Part shown: piece after piece, positions 4,995 to 5,655 of the stretch
How the letters are laid out: each line of letters opens with the position of its first letter
How positions within the stretch are numbered: position 1 is the first letter of the stretch
Assembly (NCBI GenBank): GCA_948857205.1
Contig: CAQPRV010000029.1
Coordinates: forward strand, 1-5,655
Length of the DNA stretch: 5,655 nt
Origin: an uncultured Clostridia bacterium
GTDB taxonomy: Bacteria > Bacillota > Clostridia > TANB77 > CAG-508
Direction: 5' to 3'
Made by a program: the position numbers and the translations under genes
Notes under the pieces: generated by a model
Database searches by the model: none
Told to the model about the DNA's origin: nothing
Seen by the model: the letters and a program-made list of their open reading frames with translations, nothing else

Positions 4995-5536
4995 TTAACC
5001 CTACTACTAATAAAACGATTAGCTTAAAAACAGTAGAAACATACATAAATACAATTAAAAATCATGTTATGGTAGATTTTGAAAAATATCATGTGGGCGA
5101 AATTAGTAAAGATTTAGTAGAAAATTATATTAATCAGAAAAGACAGAAAACACCTAGACTTGTTAAAGATTTGTTCTTGCTTATTAGAGCAGTATTAACT
5201 TATGCAAAAGACAAAAAAGGGTTAATAAAGGAAGTTCCAAACTTTGATTTGAAATTTCAAAAGAAGAAAAGAGCAAAAGTATGCTATTTACCAGAAGATA
5301 GGCAAAAAGTATGGCTTGATGTATGTGAGGAAGATAAAAGACCATTTGCATTACTTTTTGCTACGTTACTTCAAACAGGTATGCGACCAGAAGAAGGATG
5401 TAGTTTAAAATGGAAATCTGTTCACTTTAATCAAAACAAAATCAGAGTAGCAAATGCTTACAAAGATATTACTTTATATGATGATGAAATGAATATTACA
5501 GGACATATTATGACTGATGTTAGAATAGATATATAG
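4994..5536 (+). pseudogene. tyrosine recombinase (phage/ICE-type integrase) fragment, truncated at both ends
   Basis: The open frame shows the core-binding SAM-like domain (ISLKTVETYINTIKNHV, then EISKDLVENYINQKRQK and LVKDLFLLIRAVLTYAKDKKGLI). It also shows the first part of the catalytic domain with the box-I arginine in LLQTGMRPEEG and CSLKWKSVHF. An NKIRVANAYKD strand pair follows, where the catalytic Lys would be. The arm-binding N-terminus is missing: the frame begins without a start codon right where the RhuM frame ends. The HxxR and Tyr motifs are also missing, because after GHIMTD the sequence turns into unrelated residues (VRIDI) and a TAG, at the left end of an insertion sequence. 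A 155-residue product from the ATG at 5069 could be made but cannot recombine DNA. It is a relic of an integrated element that once lay here. Confidence 0.85.
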
Positions 5537-5601
5537 ACACAAAATTTTACGAATTGATGAAAAGATGATATAATATTATGTAAATGTAAAAGGAGTGTCT
5601 A
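5534..5601. repeat. inverted repeat spanning the insertion-sequence promoter and ribosome binding site
   Basis: TAGACAC (5534-5540) is the exact reverse complement of GTGTCTA (5595-5601). The second arm starts at the last G of AGGAG and reaches to four bases before the ATG. The native transcript, beginning near 5581, would lack the first arm, whereas read-through RNA from the integrase would contain both. Confidence 0.45.
5546..5574 (+). promoter_or_regulatory. promoter of the transposase orfA
   Basis: TATAAT at 5569-5574 with TTTACG (5546-5551), 17 bases upstream. The -10 box is perfect and the -35 box is weak, giving a start near 5581, in keeping with low transposase expression. Confidence 0.5.
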
Positions 5602-5604
5602 AAA

Positions 5605-5655
5605 ATGAAAACATATACAGAGGAATTTAAAAAAACAATTGTAGAATTATATGAA
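5605..5655 (+). CDS. IS3-family transposase OrfA, N-terminus only
   Basis: Seventeen codons are present: MKTYTEEFKKTIVELYE. The pattern Y-(T/S)-E-E-F-K-x-x-x-V-x-L-Y is the usual beginning of the helix-turn-helix OrfA of IS3-family (HTH_Tnp_1) transposases. AGGAG (5591-5595) lies nine bases before the ATG. The rest, and any orfB joined by programmed frameshifting, lie beyond the window. The call rests on a short match, so another IS group sharing this domain remains possible. Confidence 0.75.
   Translation, partial: MKTYTEEFKKTIVELYE

Larger units (their letters stand above)
5518..5655 (+). mobile_element. left end of an IS3-family-like insertion sequence, running out of the window
   Basis: Integrase similarity stops at about 5518. 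A short non-coding leader follows, then a transposase orfA start at 5605. The exact terminus cannot be fixed without the other end: it could be the TG at 5518-5519, or the TAGACAC at 5534. The element carries its own promoter (5546-5574). It lies in the reading frame of the integrase and ends it with a TAG at 5534-5536. Confidence 0.6.

Noticed and set aside
1..5655. CRISPR arrays, tRNA or rRNA genes
   Set aside because: No regularly spaced repeats, cloverleaf-like sequences or rRNA signatures were seen on either strand.

Overview
This window is very AT-rich, with strong GGAGG-type ribosome binding sites, TTGACa/TATAAT promoters and hairpin-plus-U-tract terminators. That suggests a low-GC Gram-positive bacterium (Firmicutes, probably a clostridial or related gut lineage). 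UGA is an ordinary stop here: it ends the DUF4405 gene at its expected length, and Trp is encoded by TGG. The organism cannot be named from the sequence alone. No stretch above 300 bases lacks a gene or gene remnant.

Left part (1-2002): a minus-strand gene set reads from about 1480 down to the window edge. It holds a DUF4405 four-helix membrane protein with paired histidines (probable b-type cytochrome), then a flavodoxin tethered by an N-terminal membrane helix, then the first 14 codons of another gene with the same kind of N-terminus. Divergent from it is a MerR-family regulator (1558-1959). The shared intergenic region carries a textbook MerR-type promoter (TTGACC, 19-bp spacer, TATAAT) pointing at the DUF4405 gene, and a normal 17-bp-spacer promoter pointing at merR. 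A bidirectional terminator separates merR from the next, convergent operon.

Middle part (2005-3964): a minus-strand pair encodes an aldo/keto reductase with an intact catalytic tetrad and a flavin-reductase-like FMN-binding protein. A second, almost identical copy of the MerR-type promoter (one mismatch across the core) drives them. Upstream lies a small ABM-domain (quinol monooxygenase-like) gene, isolated by its own terminator. The simplest reading is that one MerR regulator controls two redox operons, perhaps in response to reactive carbonyls, quinones or other electrophiles. The operator copies are seen in the sequence; the inducer is inference.

Right part (4065-5655): decayed mobile DNA. 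A RhuM-Fic fusion gene has lost its start and carries an in-frame TGA just before the Fic motif. It abuts a tyrosine recombinase lacking its N-terminal arm-binding region and its C-terminal catalytic half. The recombinase is in turn interrupted by the left end of an IS3-family-like insertion sequence, whose orfA starts at 5605 and leaves the window.

The most notable point is the two-promoter MerR circuit that links a possible extracytoplasmic flavodoxin/cytochrome module with cytosolic carbonyl and flavin reductases.
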